A stretch of DNA of 62,344 nt from Flavobacterium sp. KMS (GTDB taxonomy: Bacteria; Bacteroidota; Bacteroidia; Flavobacteriales; Flavobacteriaceae). The notes beneath the pieces were generated by a model that worked only from the letters and a program-made list of their open reading frames with translations, made no database searches and was not told the DNA's origin. Both the position numbers and the translations under genes were made by a program. Where the stretch lies: contig NZ_JSYP01000028.1 of NCBI RefSeq assembly GCF_000813005.1, positions 1 to 62,344 of the forward strand, read 5' to 3'. This document shows positions 44,758 through 55,064 of the stretch, piece after piece (the first letter of the stretch is position 1; each line of letters opens with the position of its first letter).

Positions 44758-47700
44758 TTAAAAACCATATTTCACTATCATTATCAATTCCTCCAATTTT
44801 AATTTATCGACTTCTTCAACAGATAGGCTAAATGGAATATTAAGTTTAATATCCGAGTTGATGCCACGACACATATTCAATTCATTGACTTTAGAAAGAT
44901 CTATTGTTTCGGTTTCATCAATATTAAGTACAAAACTAACTGGATTGTCTTTGACTTTTGCCAAGAACATAACTTGTTCAATATGTACTGAATTAATAGA
45001 CTGTGCCAAATAAGGCAATCGTACTTTGTCAATATTCAACTCAACTGTTCCTGATTTTTTTAATAAATGCCATTCATTAGCCATATCATGCTTCATGTTT
45101 AATGCCAAATGGAGACCAGTTTCGTTCAATTGTTGTTTAATATTTTCCAATTGTTTAAATACGGTCTTTGTAGCGTTTAGTTTTAATCGTTCTCCACCTT
45201 CGTTGGATGTATATCTAATATGTACTATAACATCGGTAACTGTTCCATAGTCAAATTGACGAATCTCTGGTAATTCAAGACGCCATTTACTAACAACACC
45301 AGCACCTTCAAATGGCATGTAACGTTCGTCTTTAAAATTCAATTCAAACATACCGCTATCATTTTGACCTGTACTGGTTGCAATAGCATTAATTGGTATT
45401 CGGTATGTACTGAAACGATCATCTGTATCATCTGTAATCTCCTCATATGTCTTACCTCCGATCGCATTATTTCTGAATTTATTTTCCAACAGACTAAATT
45501 TGGCATTGACACCTGTATAAGGTCCAGCAATACATGGTAATGATACTGATACCGATTTAATACGACGCTTATATTGCCCCGGATAATCCATATCAAATAA
45601 TACTTCGGGTATTTCAAACTCGCACTTGCCTGTTTCCTTAAGCTGAATAAGTGCCAATGGGCTTAATAAACATAAAGAAACATGTTTTGTGATTTCATAA
45701 TCATAACCTCGTTCGTTCTGATAAGCGGCTTCCATTTGTTTTAATCCAACATAAAGTTGTTCTCCAGCGAGTAAGCCCTCTCGTCCAGCATCCCAATAGC
45801 CTGATTGTATGAAATTGGAATTGCTTATACCTCGTTCAAAGCGATATACTTTTTCTGCTTTTTTGGACAGCTCATGTGCCAAACTATATACCTGATGGTA
45901 CAATGTTTTAAGACTGCCGCGCATCCAGGTATACAATTCTTCATTAGTATATTTATTTTTTAAAAAATCTTCTATTTCCAGTGCATTATCGATCATTTTT
46001 TGTTGGTTGGTAATTTCCTGATTGGCAATGGCAATACGAATTTTTTGAGCTGTTATTTGCTTGTCTATTTGTTTCAATTCATAACCAGCAGAATTAGCTT
46101 GCATAACTCGTTCTTGTAAAGCACGTTTGAAATTCCCTTTTTTACCTGCTGATGAAGACTGATAAGAAAGATGATCAGCGTAAATTCGTAAACCTCTAGC
46201 AACCGCTGATGTAGCATTCGCCAAATTAGGGAAACCCCAAGATACAGCAACTCCTACTCCTAAAGGTGTTCCGTGACCATTTATCGTTGGTAATGCATGA
46301 AAAACCGAAGCCAATGTCTCTACTACTCCAATACCAGTTTGCCAATCGGCAGCAGCACTGGCCTTATCCATATCTTCTTTCTCAAAAGGTATGAGTTTCA
46401 ATCCGCTTTCATCCACAGGTGCTTCTATGCTATTGACAATTTCAGCAAATTCAGCATCCAATCCCGGTACTTTGCCTAAGTCCTCTCCTATTAATTTTAG
46501 GTAATACTTCATGCGATGTTCTGGGCTTTTACGATTCTGTTCCAGACCATCCATATTTTTCTGTGCCTCTTCCAGTTGCAATTTTTTAATTTCCATTACC
46601 AGATTGTGCATCGCATTTTCATGTCTGGAACGGATAAGTGCAATGGCTTCATTATCTTTTTTCTCGATTACGGAAAGCAAAGCATTTCCCATAGATTTTA
46701 ATTCTCCACACAATTCCAATGCTTTTTGGAGTAAATAGTAAAAACGATAGTTAGGCATTGGAGTATTCAAATCATTTATTACCGAGGCAATGCTCAATCC
46801 TTGCGCTGCAGCTTTTACCAATAATGCTGGATCAATTGGTGGTTCAAACAATGGTAATTTTCGGAATACTCCTTCGATATTTTCACAATGACGTATTTTA
46901 TATAATCTATCGGCAATCGTATCCCAATAGCCCATAAGTTTAGGATTGTTCGGGATACAGAAATAAAGTGAAGAAGCTAAACCGTATATATTTGCAAACG
47001 CCAATTCGCCATTTACTGCACCAATAGGTAAGGTAGTTTGATTGCTGAATGGAGCTGCTAATTCCAACTCTACCATGGCATTCCCAAAAGCATCCCATTT
47101 GTCTAATAAACCAATATAGGTTTGCGGTTTTGTAATACCGCGCTTAGGAATAATCATAGGGCGAGGTCCCATAATATGCATGGCTAAAATATACAATTGT
47201 GTAGCCTGATTAATACTTTCAATAGTGTCTTGTCGGAATAGATAATCCCCCCACGCTACTAAATTATCGATATATTTCATTACGACCCATTTCATGTATG
47301 CCACCGGACGGTTACGGGCTACCAAGTGTGGCATAAAAGGTTTGTTACGCCATTCGTTAATGGTTTGATCAGCCTTATTAGGTTTCAGATTATTGAAAAT
47401 GCTTTCTAAAACTCTTTGACTATTTGTTTCTTTGAATGGCGCAAATTGCCAAAAGCGTTTATCATCAGAACCTTCGGCAATAGGATTAAACACAAAATGA
47501 TACCATTTCATGGCTTCTTCAAATTGTTGTGATTTACTTAATGCATCTGCCAACATCATTGGTGTATGCAGAAACAGTTCCCAATTGTATAAAGAATAAG
47601 GGCGTTTGAGCTCATTGTATATTTCGGGTGTACTTGCATCTCCATCATGGTCATATTTACCAAAAGCATCATCTTTATCAACTATTTTTAGATTACAATT

Positions 47701-50700
47701 AAAAAATTCTTCCAGTTTCCCTGAATTAATTTTACCCATTAGTTTATGTGTAAAAGAATGATGGAATTTTAACGTATTTGAACTTCCATAATCCCAAACT
47801 AAATTTTCTTTTGATGATTCTTCATTAAAATAAAAATCAAGATGACGTGCAAAAGTTGGACTGTTAAGCTGCCATGAATACATTTTCCCGTCTGACTGAT
47901 TAAAATGATCAATTGGAATTGGTACAGTTCCTATCGCTGATCCTACTTTTATGGTATTCCCTTCAAATTTAAATGCACCAAAATAACCACCATCAGCATC
48001 TTTAAGATCATCTACATTAATTAGTATTTTATCATCACTTATAATAGGAATGAATTTAAAAAATGGAATATCATGATTACTATCTTTAGGACTTGTAGCC
48101 AAAACATCTTTGCTCAATTGTTTCTGTGTCCATTTACCATTTCGGTACTCACTCCATGCCATTTTTATTTCAAAATATTCTACAGGCAAATTACTGTTAA
48201 CTGTTGTATCTCCAAGAGTTTTCATTGAATCGTTACCAGTCTTAGCTGGCTTTACTTTTTTTGCAATCTGAGGAAAGAAAATCAGCAAGCGTTCATTCCA
48301 TACCACAGGCGTTAAAAAGCAACCATTATCTGTAACTTTCCCAGTTGCATCTTCTACATCATAACCTGGTATATCTACCTGCATTTTTTCCCAAGGATAC
48401 CAATTCATTTCATCTAGGGCCAAATAACGGTAATAATAAAAATAAGGAGCATTGCGGGTGCGGGAAAACACATGTAATTTTGCTCCTTCATTCCATTTTT
48501 CGGATGTTTTTTCGCCGTCAATATACAAGCTTACTACTTCCATATTAGCCACTTCATCAACTTTATAGAGATAGGATTTTAACGCATCAATAACATTTTG
48601 CTTGTTGATGTCTTTTTGCAGTAATTCTCCCTCTAATTCTTTAAAAAATGGGCTCTTATCATCTCGTAGATTGCTTTCAATCCAATTTTCGGGATATAAG
48701 AAAACTTTACGATTAGCTTCCCAAACGCGGTAACGCTGCATCCAGTCCCAACGTTCTCTATCTAATATATCTGGCGCAATTCCGCTGTATTCTTCTTCCA
48801 ATCCCAAGAAACAACGCTGTATAAATAATTGTACTGATGATAAAGCCTGTTTGATACGTGAAGTTTCCATGCAAGCATCCATCTGAACATCTATCAGAAA
48901 ATATTCAAATAGGCTATCTGCATCTGCTACCCCCCAATCTATTAATGTTTGTTGTTGCAACAAAAATCCAATTAAGGCTTCTTTCTGGTTGTTACGCAAT
49001 TTATCGCTCAATGGTTTTACAGCCTGTTCCCAATCGGTTTGATTGTATTTGGCACGAATTGCATTTTTTATACTATCGGCAATTATCCTGCATTTATTGA
49101 ATTTAGAAGTAGGAATTGCCCATTCAAAAAGCAAATCGATATCTACACTTATCTTATCGGCAACAGCCAGAGCTGACTGCAGTTTTAATAGATTTTTTTC
49201 GTTGTTGTAATCTTGTAGTTGTGTTATATTGAAATGATTTGGTGCAATCAATTTATCAATTCGTTGTTTTTTCCATGTTGTGAGTTCCGCAATTTTACCG
49301 CTCAATAATGTGCCATCAGATAATGGATTGTAAGTCCAGTTCCAAAAATCAAGTATATTGAATTCAGATTCTGGTAAAGAGTTTCGCAATCTGGTATATC
49401 CCTCTAAACGCAACCAATGAATTAGTGTTAATTTATTAAAATCCAGATTATCAAAATGAACTTTGTTTTTTTCCAGAAACTGAATTTCATCTGCACTCAA
49501 ATCAAAACCAGTAACCAGCATGGCCACTTTTTTTAATGCAATTAATGCGGGCTCGCATTGCTGTGAGGCAAAGTCGGGAATTAATGCCGATGACGGAACA
49601 GCTGTAATAGCAGAGGCAGTTGTTTTCCAATAGATCTTTTTTAATTCGACACCAGTAGTTAATAATTTATATAATTTACCAGATTGGAGCACAATATCAG
49701 TACTCCACCATTCATTTGTAGGGTCTTCCTGAACAGTAAAACTCAATGTTGTTCCATCAATACTGAGTATAGGTAGGACATTGCTCTCTTTAATAACAAA
49801 AGTATATGTTGCAGTTGTTGAAGGAATTAGGTATCCGTTCCAATTGCTTTCAACAGGCTTACTACTTTCTTTTATTTTTTCAAAAATACTGAATAACGAA
49901 ACTGGTATATTGCCTATTTTTAGTATATCAGTAATCAATATATCAGTAATATTAGGTTGTAAACCTACTATGCCAGACAAAGTGTTTACAATAAAACGAT
50001 GACTCAGTTCCTGACGCAGATAAGGCATGAAAATTTCTAAAAAGGCTATTCTTTTTTGTGGAGCTGTATTAATATCAGGATCTCCATCAAGTATTTTATC
50101 AATAGGAAAACTTATGTCACCTGCTTTAATTATTATTTCTAATGCTTCTTTTTGAGCGTCTGTTTTTGTTTTTTCAGTCTCAAAAATTTTAGACAATAAT
50201 TCTTTGAATTGCTTGTTTTGCTGTTTTTCAACCCTAATCAATGCAGATATCCACTCTGGGTCGTTACTGATTGCTTTATAATCAATGCTTTCAGCTTCGG
50301 TTAAGATCCCTGTGATTTGGATACTACCATTCATTTTATCATATTTTAATTTATTCTGAAGTGTTTTATCTTCTCCTAGAATGAACGCTATGTTTTTAGG
50401 AGCATTGGTTATAAATACATTTGTACCATTCAATATACCGATGACTTTTTCTACAATATCCGTTTCAAAAAGCAAACTTGCTTTAGCTCTTACAAATTCT
50501 GACGTTGCTTTTTCTTTGAGATTAATTTGTTCTAATGCTGCATTACCTATTTTATCATCAGGCTTCAAATCCTGTTGAGTTTCGTCGATTGTGTTTAATC
50601 CATCGTATATGGATTTTGCTAAAATTAAAATTGATTTCTGTGTAGGTTTAAACGGTTTTTTAATATCATCAAAATCTCTAATGATATAATTGAGTTCTTG

Positions 50701-53700
50701 TGGTGTAAAGCCTGCATCATCTATTTTAGATAGATTCTCTATAAATTCAAGTGTACTGTATGCATCATTAAATATAGTACCTAATAAAGGAACGATATCC
50801 ATAAATGCAGGAATCTTGTAGCCCAGAACTTTTGAGAGCAATCGGTAGCGATATAGTGTTGAGAGGTTACTGATAGTCATTTCATCTGTCATTGCTGTTG
50901 CCTGCATGACAGTTTGCAAATCATCGGCTGTATAATTTAGAGCCGCCATTAATACCGGAAAATGTTCGGAAATTGTAGTATTTACAGTAAGATAATTGCC
51001 ATTTGCATTGGCCTTAAATACCTTATCGATTCCTAGTACATTGTGTGTTAAGAAAAGTTTTTTGTAGAGCGAATTTTCTCCTGCTGTGCTAATATCTGTC
51101 CAAAAAGAAAGTAATTTTATTACTTCAATTCCTGTTTTATCCAATAGTTTTTTTACGGCTACCAATTGATGTAGTAAGGTTGTTGAAATAGCATAATCAT
51201 GATGACATTCTTCGCTACAATCATCGCAATCACATTCATCACAATCTGAAGTATTACACTCATCACCACAATCATCACAAATAGAATCATCCTCGCTTAC
51301 ATCGTCTTCATTATCTACTGATTTTTGGATGCTTAATCCAATAATTGCTTTATCAATTTCATCAATTGTCCAATCTAATTTTCTCCACAAGCGTATAAAA
51401 CGATGTATACGATCATATTCGTCAACAGTCAGCGGTGTTCCGTCTAAATGCTGCAATAGCGCCGTATTTAAATCGCAACTGTCTTTTTGTTCCAGAAAAA
51501 TGAGATATACTTCTCCGTCTATTATTAAGAATACGCCTTTTTCGCCCTTGTCCCCTACAAATTTTATTTGCTCCCAACTTTTAGGATCTGTTTCTCCATT
51601 ATCAATCAAAAAAGTAACTTTTCCTGTTTTTTTATCAATTTGCCCAAGTGGAAGTTTTTCTTTTGCTGTATCATAAAGTATTTTACAATTTTCAACCCTT
51701 ATGCTGAAGTCATTATCAAATAAACTATTATTATTCGCAAACAGTATTTCCCCGTTCACGCATCCTCTACCGCTTTCTATGACTATCATTTTGCCTATTT
51801 TCTCAAAATGGCATTTCACCCAACAAATAATATCTTTATCGCTTATTTCGACTTTATCTTTGCATGTATCAGGGCAGCTTAGTGCTTTTTTGTTGGTTAA
51901 TACTTCAATCTGATCTATAATCATTGGCAATAAATCAGCAAATTTTTCCAATTTTACCAAATCTTCCGCCATTTTATCCATGCCGTATTTTTTGGCATAG
52001 TTTTGTAAAAATCGATAGCTAAAATGCAGGCTTTCCGTTATGTTTTTTGATTTTCCTTTGGGTAAAAACGGGTTGATAAATTGTGTTTTAAGTAAATCAA
52101 CAAGGTTGAAATAATCAATTCCTGTGCGTCGTAAAAATTCTTTTTTGATTAATGTGAGTCCGTTATCGCTCAACATTGTTGCATCATTATCATAGCCATA
52201 ATATTCACCTACTGATTTTACACCAATCAGTTCTTGATATTCTGAATCTGTGAATGTTTTATTTTTGAGCTTATTCATCAGGGCTTTACTTTCAAAGCAT
52301 TCCTTTGTGAGTATGATATATTCTTCTTTAGTAATATTTAAAAATTCAGAATCAGATGCCCTGTCTAAAACCTCATCTTTTAATTGAGTTAATTCGGCAT
52401 TGTTACTACTATTGTTTTTTCGGAATGTATCTATTACTTCATAACGACTTGTTCCTAAATAATCCAGATATATTCTTGTGGCATCAATGGGCTGATGGTA
52501 TGGTAGTGTAAATGGATATACTTCATTTTTCAGGATGCAATACGCCTGATATTCTGTATGCTGTGGTTCTGCAAGTAACTCACTGCTGGTTTCATCGGCT
52601 ACATTAAAAGGCTTTAAATGTTTGAATGCCACATAACTTTCCATGACTTCATTGGCCAAATCTACATAAGGTAAAATGGTGTTGGTATTTTTGCAAGTCA
52701 ATTCCAGACAACCTAAATCTGGACGACGATTGAATAATTTTTCTAATGGAGTTCCGGAAATATTTTTAGGGTTGGATTTTATGGCAACATCTTCCGTGGC
52801 ATCAGGATCAAGATTGTTGTTGCGCAAATACTGTAATAACTCTACATAATATGCCGCGGCACTGTAGACGGAAGTACATTCGCCACATTCGCAAATATCT
52901 GCATCGCCAAAAAGCATATCCCATGTTAAATTATTTTTTTCTATAATCTCTTTTGTAGCTTCTTCTGGAGAATATATAATGGTATTACTCTCTGTCTTCA
53001 TTGCTCCCAGCCCCTTTTTTATTTCAGCCCCATTACCCAGGCGCACGCTTCTGTCAATCATGTCAATACCAGTATTCTGACTGGCTTCTTTTAAGGCAAT
53101 TAAAGCGTGTTCATTACGTACACGTAAATGCTGCGCATTGGTATGAATTTGCAACAATACGTTTTCATCCAATCCTTTACCACTCATTGCGGTTTTGAAT
53201 TGCGCAGGTGGCACGTTTGAAATTTGAAATGCAGTATGAATTTTGGCATCGTACAAAACCGGAATAGCATCGGCTATGGGACTAATAGCAACAATTCTTT
53301 GTAACGTTTTTAATTCTGTTTGAACAGGTTGTTGTAATTCGACCGGGATTTTTTTGAATTCCTTATTATTTTTGAATACTTCATATATCGAAGTGGTTCT
53401 GATATTAAAATCTGGATTTTTTTCTAATAATGTAGCAACTTTTGTTCCTACAGCAGTATTTAACACTGTTACTTGTGGGTCTTTTATCATGTTTACGACA
53501 ACCGCAGTGGGTTCAAACTCAAAAAGCTTATGATGCAAATCAATGGCAAATGCTTTTTTATCATCGTTTGATGTTGCCGGTGAACTACTTTTTACTTTTT
53601 GGATAAAAGCCTCTTTATTAAAATTTAAAGCAATATCACGCATCGAAAGTAACTTATCATCTTTCTGAAAAAGCTCAACAACCGCTTTATTATCATTACT

Positions 53701-53916
53701 CCATTTAGACAAGTAGTGTGTAAACTCAAGATTCTTAACCAGTATTGGTGTAAAACTTTTGTCTTTGGATAGTTCACTTTTTACCTCATCCCAATTGCCA
53801 TGATGTATTTTATAAATAGCATCGAATGCTTTGAGTTGGTTTCCGGCTTTTAAATCGAATTTAAAAAAATTGAGTTTATTTTTATTTGGATCTTGGTTGT
53901 CAGATTGTGTTGCCAT
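44758..53916 (-). CDS. Tc toxin TcA-type subunit (pore/translocation)
   Basis: This 3052-aa protein has a TcA plan: helical N-terminus; ADICECGECTSVYSAAAYYVELLQYLR at about 336-363 as in bacteroidete TcA-like proteins; long alpha-helical shell; ABC_toxin_N/neuraminidase-like part with KVFLYPENWIESNLRDDKSPFF; pore helices (about 2460-2720, coiled coil LVMEIKKLQLEEAQKNMDGLEQ); and a C-terminal TcB-binding region (EIRQFDYGTVTDVIVHIRYTS). TcA pentamers bind cells and inject the TcB/TcC cargo through their channel. It is about 500 residues longer than Photorhabdus TcdA1 because of extra inserts: a Cys/Asp-rich stretch (51206-51297) and a PA14-like module (about 49580-49870). No signal peptide, as usual for Tc proteins. 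It is last in the leftward cluster. Confidence 0.9.
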   Translation of the reverse strand: MATQSDNQDPNKNKLNFFKFDLKAGNQLKAFDAIYKIHHGNWDEVKSELSKDKSFTPILVKNLEFTHYLSKWSNDNKAVVELFQKDDKLLSMRDIALNFNKEAFIQKVKSSSPATSNDDKKAFAIDLHHKLFEFEPTAVVVNMIKDPQVTVLNTAVGTKVATLLEKNPDFNIRTTSIYEVFKNNKEFKKIPVELQQPVQTELKTLQRIVAISPIADAIPVLYDAKIHTAFQISNVPPAQFKTAMSGKGLDENVLLQIHTNAQHLRVRNEHALIALKEASQNTGIDMIDRSVRLGNGAEIKKGLGAMKTESNTIIYSPEEATKEIIEKNNLTWDMLFGDADICECGECTSVYSAAAYYVELLQYLRNNNLDPDATEDVAIKSNPKNISGTPLEKLFNRRPDLGCLELTCKNTNTILPYVDLANEVMESYVAFKHLKPFNVADETSSELLAEPQHTEYQAYCILKNEVYPFTLPYHQPIDATRIYLDYLGTSRYEVIDTFRKNNSSNNAELTQLKDEVLDRASDSEFLNITKEEYIILTKECFESKALMNKLKNKTFTDSEYQELIGVKSVGEYYGYDNDATMLSDNGLTLIKKEFLRRTGIDYFNLVDLLKTQFINPFLPKGKSKNITESLHFSYRFLQNYAKKYGMDKMAEDLVKLEKFADLLPMIIDQIEVLTNKKALSCPDTCKDKVEISDKDIICWVKCHFEKIGKMIVIESGRGCVNGEILFANNNSLFDNDFSIRVENCKILYDTAKEKLPLGQIDKKTGKVTFLIDNGETDPKSWEQIKFVGDKGEKGVFLIIDGEVYLIFLEQKDSCDLNTALLQHLDGTPLTVDEYDRIHRFIRLWRKLDWTIDEIDKAIIGLSIQKSVDNEDDVSEDDSICDDCGDECNTSDCDECDCDDCSEECHHDYAISTTLLHQLVAVKKLLDKTGIEVIKLLSFWTDISTAGENSLYKKLFLTHNVLGIDKVFKANANGNYLTVNTTISEHFPVLMAALNYTADDLQTVMQATAMTDEMTISNLSTLYRYRLLSKVLGYKIPAFMDIVPLLGTIFNDAYSTLEFIENLSKIDDAGFTPQELNYIIRDFDDIKKPFKPTQKSILILAKSIYDGLNTIDETQQDLKPDDKIGNAALEQINLKEKATSEFVRAKASLLFETDIVEKVIGILNGTNVFITNAPKNIAFILGEDKTLQNKLKYDKMNGSIQITGILTEAESIDYKAISNDPEWISALIRVEKQQNKQFKELLSKIFETEKTKTDAQKEALEIIIKAGDISFPIDKILDGDPDINTAPQKRIAFLEIFMPYLRQELSHRFIVNTLSGIVGLQPNITDILITDILKIGNIPVSLFSIFEKIKESSKPVESNWNGYLIPSTTATYTFVIKESNVLPILSIDGTTLSFTVQEDPTNEWWSTDIVLQSGKLYKLLTTGVELKKIYWKTTASAITAVPSSALIPDFASQQCEPALIALKKVAMLVTGFDLSADEIQFLEKNKVHFDNLDFNKLTLIHWLRLEGYTRLRNSLPESEFNILDFWNWTYNPLSDGTLLSGKIAELTTWKKQRIDKLIAPNHFNITQLQDYNNEKNLLKLQSALAVADKISVDIDLLFEWAIPTSKFNKCRIIADSIKNAIRAKYNQTDWEQAVKPLSDKLRNNQKEALIGFLLQQQTLIDWGVADADSLFEYFLIDVQMDACMETSRIKQALSSVQLFIQRCFLGLEEEYSGIAPDILDRERWDWMQRYRVWEANRKVFLYPENWIESNLRDDKSPFFKELEGELLQKDINKQNVIDALKSYLYKVDEVANMEVVSLYIDGEKTSEKWNEGAKLHVFSRTRNAPYFYYYRYLALDEMNWYPWEKMQVDIPGYDVEDATGKVTDNGCFLTPVVWNERLLIFFPQIAKKVKPAKTGNDSMKTLGDTTVNSNLPVEYFEIKMAWSEYRNGKWTQKQLSKDVLATSPKDSNHDIPFFKFIPIISDDKILINVDDLKDADGGYFGAFKFEGNTIKVGSAIGTVPIPIDHFNQSDGKMYSWQLNSPTFARHLDFYFNEESSKENLVWDYGSSNTLKFHHSFTHKLMGKINSGKLEEFFNCNLKIVDKDDAFGKYDHDGDASTPEIYNELKRPYSLYNWELFLHTPMMLADALSKSQQFEEAMKWYHFVFNPIAEGSDDKRFWQFAPFKETNSQRVLESIFNNLKPNKADQTINEWRNKPFMPHLVARNRPVAYMKWVVMKYIDNLVAWGDYLFRQDTIESINQATQLYILAMHIMGPRPMIIPKRGITKPQTYIGLLDKWDAFGNAMVELELAAPFSNQTTLPIGAVNGELAFANIYGLASSLYFCIPNNPKLMGYWDTIADRLYKIRHCENIEGVFRKLPLFEPPIDPALLVKAAAQGLSIASVINDLNTPMPNYRFYYLLQKALELCGELKSMGNALLSVIEKKDNEAIALIRSRHENAMHNLVMEIKKLQLEEAQKNMDGLEQNRKSPEHRMKYYLKLIGEDLGKVPGLDAEFAEIVNSIEAPVDESGLKLIPFEKEDMDKASAAADWQTGIGVVETLASVFHALPTINGHGTPLGVGVAVSWGFPNLANATSAVARGLRIYADHLSYQSSSAGKKGNFKRALQERVMQANSAGYELKQIDKQITAQKIRIAIANQEITNQQKMIDNALEIEDFLKNKYTNEELYTWMRGSLKTLYHQVYSLAHELSKKAEKVYRFERGISNSNFIQSGYWDAGREGLLAGEQLYVGLKQMEAAYQNERGYDYEITKHVSLCLLSPLALIQLKETGKCEFEIPEVLFDMDYPGQYKRRIKSVSVSLPCIAGPYTGVNAKFSLLENKFRNNAIGGKTYEEITDDTDDRFSTYRIPINAIATSTGQNDSGMFELNFKDERYMPFEGAGVVSKWRLELPEIRQFDYGTVTDVIVHIRYTSNEGGERLKLNATKTVFKQLENIKQQLNETGLHLALNMKHDMANEWHLLKKSGTVELNIDKVRLPYLAQSINSVHIEQVMFLAKVKDNPVSFVLNIDETETIDLSKVNELNMCRGINSDIKLNIPFSLSVEEVDKLKLEELIMIVKYGF

Positions 53917-53945
53917 GATATTGTTATTATATGTTTCTGAATCGG

Positions 53946-54419
53946 TTATTGCTTTCTCTCCATTTCCTGCAGCACTTTAAGCAAAGCTGGTTTTGCATAA
54001 GCCCAATTATGGCATTTAAAACTGCGAAGGTTTTCAATAGCGGTTTTACATTTAAAGCAATGTAGATTTGCTATAGCTCTTGGAACTTCAATATTTACAA
54101 ATTTGGTTTCGCCAAGAATAACTTGTGCAATCATTTCTTTAGCATGAATGCTATCTACTGCGGAGGAAACAATATCTAGCCAATTGATTTCGCGTCTGCA
54201 TTTTGGACATTTTTTATTATCTCCACTTACCCAAAGCGGGGCACCAATTGTTTTGTCCGGCATACCTAATAATTTTTCTATTATGCGAACATCTTCGTCT
54301 TTTGTTATCCATTTTTGCTTTCCCGGTAATGAAGAGGGAGAATCATATACTGCCTGAAATATTTTGTCATTTACGGGTAGTGTATTTTGATGTGTTTTTT
54401 TGTCGTTTGTAGGTTTCAT
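53946..54419 (-). CDS. Zinc-ribbon-like Tc-locus accessory protein
   Basis: This 157-aa protein uses ATG 54419; a TTG three codons upstream is less likely. It lacks a signal peptide. Two CxxC knuckles are widely spaced (KKCPKCRREINWLD and LHCFKCKTAIENL), a pattern for one zinc ribbon formed by both ends, with a further Cys in RSFKCHNWAY. The stop is 29 bp before the TcA start, so it is probably co-transcribed. I do not recognise the family. Assembly factor, immunity factor or regulator are all possible. Confidence 0.7.
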   Translation of the reverse strand: MKPTNDKKTHQNTLPVNDKIFQAVYDSPSSLPGKQKWITKDEDVRIIEKLLGMPDKTIGAPLWVSGDNKKCPKCRREINWLDIVSSAVDSIHAKEMIAQVILGETKFVNIEVPRAIANLHCFKCKTAIENLRSFKCHNWAYAKPALLKVLQEMERKQ

Positions 54420-54578
54420 AATTTTCAACTTTTTAAAATTATTCTCTAATTTTTCCTAAATTATTGGACTTAGCAGAAATACTTTGATGTGACATGGAGT
54501 GTAAATCCATGCTATCGAAAAAACCAAAACTTTAGAATTTTGACAGTTTTATAAAATCAGTTATTTGAAGCGATTATG

Positions 54579-54992
54579 TCAATCAACCCCAATAATTTTC
54601 ATTTCTATATCCCGAATCACCTCATTACACTGAGCACAAGCATGACCTTTACGTTGACTAAACCATCTGCATTTTGACCGAATTGGGCAATCCTGTAACT
54701 GTATAGACTCTTCATTCCCTATGATATCAATCAATTGATCAACCAGACCACATTCTTTTGAAGTACCATTCCATTGATTACAACCAGATTTAGAACAATT
54801 GCCAGCAAATCTGAATCTTTTTTCGGGTTCTCTTCCTTTGTAAGCTTCTTCAATAAAATCCTGATTGATTTCAATGGGACTTTTTAGATAATTAATGAAG
54901 CCGTTTTCATTTACAATACCATAAAGTTTTGCACCTGGTTTAACGGCATAACTAGGACAATAACTATTGTCGTTATCTTTATTGTTTTCCAT
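54579..54992 (-). CDS. Cysteine-rich Tc-locus accessory protein
   Basis: This 137-aa soluble protein has eleven Cys. The pattern is YCPSYAVKPGAKLYGIVNEN, RFRFAGNCSKSGCNQWNG, ECGLVDQLIDIIG, then CPIRSKCRWFSQRKGHACAQC, which suggests an Fe-S or zinc site. From memory, similar small Cys-rich proteins (PGAKL..., CRWF.Q.....C..C) occur beside modified-peptide or toxin clusters; I cannot verify this. It lies between an 89-aa gene and the zinc-ribbon gene, all on the same strand as the toxin genes. Confidence 0.7.
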   Translation of the reverse strand: MENNKDNDNSYCPSYAVKPGAKLYGIVNENGFINYLKSPIEINQDFIEEAYKGREPEKRFRFAGNCSKSGCNQWNGTSKECGLVDQLIDIIGNEESIQLQDCPIRSKCRWFSQRKGHACAQCNEVIRDIEMKIIGVD

Positions 54993-55020
54993 TTCTTTAT
55001 TTTTTAAATGACAATTATAA

Positions 55021-55054
55021 GTTGCTAAAATTCATAATTATGAATTTTAGCAAC
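55021..55054. repeat. Perfect 34-bp palindrome
   Basis: GTTGCTAAAATTCATAA is followed directly by its exact reverse complement, with no loop. It lies between the 89-aa gene stop and the 137-aa gene start. No T run follows on the minus strand, so it is not a standard terminator. It could attenuate or process the toxin-operon mRNA, or be a protein-binding site. Confidence 0.85.
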
Positions 55055-55064
55055 CTTGATAACA

